The position numbers were made by a program, and so were the translations under genes. From contig JAABSL010000335.1 of the NCBI GenBank assembly GCA_011390415.1, positions 1 through 40,613 of the forward strand: DNA of 40,613 nt. The letters are read 5' to 3'. Within the stretch, counting starts at the first letter, position 1, and each line of letters opens with the position of its first letter. This DNA is from Desulfobacteraceae bacterium. GTDB lineage: Bacteria; Desulfobacterota; Desulfobacteria; Desulfobacterales; Desulfosalsimonadaceae. Below the pieces are notes generated by a model. That model searched no databases and had not been told where the DNA came from. It was given only the letters and a program-made list of their open reading frames with translations. Shown here in pieces: positions 38,347 to 40,613 of this stretch.

Positions 38347-40197
38347 CTATACGGCGAATGATGAACCCAGCATTTCAACGGCCGCACCGTTGGTTTCTCC
38401 GATGGCGTTGAATTTGCCCATGGTGACGGGCAGAATGGACTGAATGAAAAATTCCGCGGTTTTAATCTGGCCGTAATAAAAAGCAGCATCCTTGTTTTTT
38501 TCTGCTTTTGCCCGGATGTCGGCCGGGTCATCACTGCCGGCGAGTTTTATGAGCTTTTGCATCGCAATGGTGGATCGCCACAGGTGCATCCATGCAAAGG
38601 TGACGTCTCCGGTCACTTCCAGAAAGGGATGGGCAAATGCAAACGCATTTAAAACATTATCCGACATGGCGGTGGTTGCCAGGTACAGGGCGGATTCACT
38701 CAACCGGTTGACTGCGGCTTCAAATTTTTCCGTGAGCGGGCTTAATGCGGGAATCCCCTTGGCCTCGGTAATGGTTTTCTGCATAAGGCCCAGATAGTCA
38801 ATAAAGGGTTTGCCTTTTTTCATTCCCAGCTTTCGGCCCAAAAGGTCCATGGCCTGGATTCCATTGGTCCCTTCATAGATCATGAAGATGCGGCAGTCCC
38901 GCATGAGCTGTTCCACCGGATATTCCTTAATGTAGCCGTATCCGCCGAAAACCTGTACCCCGTGACTGGTGACTTCGAGCGCTTTGTCCGTGATATAGCC
39001 TTTAATAATAGGCGTTAAAATGGCGGTCAGGTCTTCATATTTTTCTTTTTCCGCCGGATCCGTGGCAAGCTCTTCTAAGTCCTGAATGTAGCCGCCGTAA
39101 TAAATAAGGCTCCGCATACCGTCCACGTAGGCTTTCATGGTCATCAGCTGACGACGGACGTCCGGATGTTCAATAATGGCGACATCTTTGGCGTCCGGGT
39201 CTTTGCCGGCCGTCAGGTGTTTGCCCTGGATCCTTTCCCGGGCATAATTTACGGCATAAATATATGAAGCGGTGGATACGGCAAATCCCTGGAGACCCAC
39301 CAGTTGCCGGGCTTCGTTCATCATCAGGAACATGGCCCGCATGCCTTTGTTTTCTTCCCCGATCAATTCGCCGATGCAGTTTCCTTTGCCGCCCAGGGTC
39401 AACGAGCAGGTGCAGTTGCCGTGAAGCCCCATTTTCTCTTCAATGCCCGTACAGACCACATCATTGAATTCACCCAGGCTGCCGTCATCATTGACCCGGT
39501 ATTTGGGTACCAGGAACAAAGAAATGCCCTTTGTGCCGGCCGGCGCCCCTTCAATGCGCGCAAGGACCGGATGAACAATATTTTCCACCATATTGTGTTC
39601 GCCGCCGGAGATAAATATTTTAGAGCCGGTGATGGAGTAGGTGCCGTCATCATTCTTTCTGGCGGTGGATTCCAGGGCCCCCACATCGGAGCCGGCGTTC
39701 GGTTCCGTGAGCAGCATGGTGCCGGCCCATTCGCCGGTATATATTTTTTCCAGGTACAGTTTTTTCTGTTTTTCCGTGCCGATGGTTTCAATCATTTTGC
39801 CGGCGCCGTGGGTGAGGCCGTAATATAACATAAAGGCCGGATTGGCACCGTAAAAGTATTCATTGGCGGCAAGGGAAATGGTTTTCGGCATGCCCTGGCC
39901 GCCCCACTCCGGGTCATCAACCATGCCGGGCCATTCTCCTTCATTGAACAGTTTAAAGACCCGGTGGTATTCTTCCGGCACCCGGACTTCACCGTTGTCA
40001 AAGACACAGCCTTCATCACTGAGCTGCTGGGTGGGAAGTATTTCCTTTATTGCCAGCATCCGGGCTTCGGAAACGACCATATCCACTGTTTTTTTATTAA
40101 AATCCCGGAATTTTTCATTTTTTGACAAATCCCCCACATTCAGCTGTTCGTGGAGGACAAAGTCCACATCCCTGCGATCTGCAATCATCTGCGCCAT
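38347..40197 (-). CDS. Acyl-CoA dehydrogenase, long form with C-terminal extension
   Basis: 616 aa; GTMLLTEPNAGSDVG, YSITGSKIFISGGEHNM, QVFGGYGYIKEYPVEQLMRDCRIFMIYEGTNGIQAMDLLGRKL. Confidence 0.95.
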   Translation of the reverse strand: MAQMIADRRDVDFVLHEQLNVGDLSKNEKFRDFNKKTVDMVVSEARMLAIKEILPTQQLSDEGCVFDNGEVRVPEEYHRVFKLFNEGEWPGMVDDPEWGGQGMPKTISLAANEYFYGANPAFMLYYGLTHGAGKMIETIGTEKQKKLYLEKIYTGEWAGTMLLTEPNAGSDVGALESTARKNDDGTYSITGSKIFISGGEHNMVENIVHPVLARIEGAPAGTKGISLFLVPKYRVNDDGSLGEFNDVVCTGIEEKMGLHGNCTCSLTLGGKGNCIGELIGEENKGMRAMFLMMNEARQLVGLQGFAVSTASYIYAVNYARERIQGKHLTAGKDPDAKDVAIIEHPDVRRQLMTMKAYVDGMRSLIYYGGYIQDLEELATDPAEKEKYEDLTAILTPIIKGYITDKALEVTSHGVQVFGGYGYIKEYPVEQLMRDCRIFMIYEGTNGIQAMDLLGRKLGMKKGKPFIDYLGLMQKTITEAKGIPALSPLTEKFEAAVNRLSESALYLATTAMSDNVLNAFAFAHPFLEVTGDVTFAWMHLWRSTIAMQKLIKLAGSDDPADIRAKAEKNKDAAFYYGQIKTAEFFIQSILPVTMGKFNAIGETNGAAVEMLGSSFAV

Positions 40198-40363
40198 GGT
40201 TTTACATCTCCTTTTATGAATTTATTCGAATATATCTTTGATTCAATAAATTGATTAAATCATTTTTTCGATTATGGCAGAATTTTTTAAAATAATCATG
40301 CGGTAAAGTCAAGGGGCATGAACGGAATTTGACGGCGGGCAGGTCGGGAAGGGAAAGGCAGGG

Positions 40364-40398
40364 TCCGGGATTTCAGCTGCCGCAGCGGCAATCCCGGA
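40364..40398. repeat. Palindromic hairpin TCCGGGATT...AATCCCGGA
   Basis: Perfect 9-bp arms with a nested GCTGC-C-GCAGC. Confidence 0.55.
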
Positions 40399-40466
40399 TG
40401 CCTTTTTGAATCTGAATTCGATTAAAATCGGCCTTGATCATTGCCGGCAAATGATGATCTATGCCG

Positions 40467-40564
40467 TAGGGGCGAATGGCATTCGCCCATTTGGGTATAA
40501 CCGCAAAAAAGTGCATTCCATGAAAGGGCGTATGCCATAAAACGGCGTATGCCATACGCCCCTA
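40467..40564. repeat. REP-like inverted pair TAGGGGCGAATGGCATTCGCC / GGCGTATGCCATACGCCCCTA
   Basis: Arms match 19/21 as inverted copies; each arm is itself palindromic, and the two differences are compensatory (GAAT..ATTC versus GTAT..ATAC). Confidence 0.8.
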
Positions 40565-40613
40565 AGGTGGTGGTGGCGGCCGAAACAATGATTAGGGCCT
40601 TAAAATGGGGCGG

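Noticed and set aside
40373-40555. 60-aa minus ORF (MAYAVLWHTPFHGMHFF...)
   Set aside because: It lies almost entirely within the palindromic REP-like repeat; ORF by chance.
1-40613. tRNA, rRNA, prophage or defence island
   Set aside because: No tRNA-like cloverleaf or rRNA core sequence noticed by eye, and no integrase, transposase, phage structural or restriction/toxin genes among the ORFs. A tRNAscan/Infernal run would be needed for certainty.

Overview
This 40.6 kb window looks like a chromosomal segment from an anaerobic deltaproteobacterium, probably Desulfobacterota/Desulfobacterales-like (inferred from gene content and repeats). Most of it is housekeeping: hslO, tatB-tatC, moaB/pyrR, mobA-moaE-moaC, rmuC-mltA, polA, map, galE, a NusG-like gene, a UDP-glucuronate decarboxylase, a Fur-FeoA fusion with feoA-feoB, clpB, three HD-domain proteins, trmL, minCDE and an acyl-CoA dehydrogenase. 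The most interesting signal is at 14371-15147. The ORF track splits one exported DUF1573-like protein in two at an in-frame TGA. That TGA sits where the family normally has the first Cys of its CGC motif. It is followed about 18 nt later by a stem-loop with G at the second apical-loop position, and the downstream frame is intact to the C-terminus. This points to an unannotated periplasmic selenoprotein with a U-G-C motif. Other notable items are a SidJ-like pseudokinase, a Fur-FeoA fusion regulator, a 28-codon remnant of a gmhB-like HAD phosphatase, two unannotated small ORFs, and several families of palindromic MITE/REP-like intergenic elements. I saw no rRNA, tRNA, CRISPR array, prophage or transposase gene.
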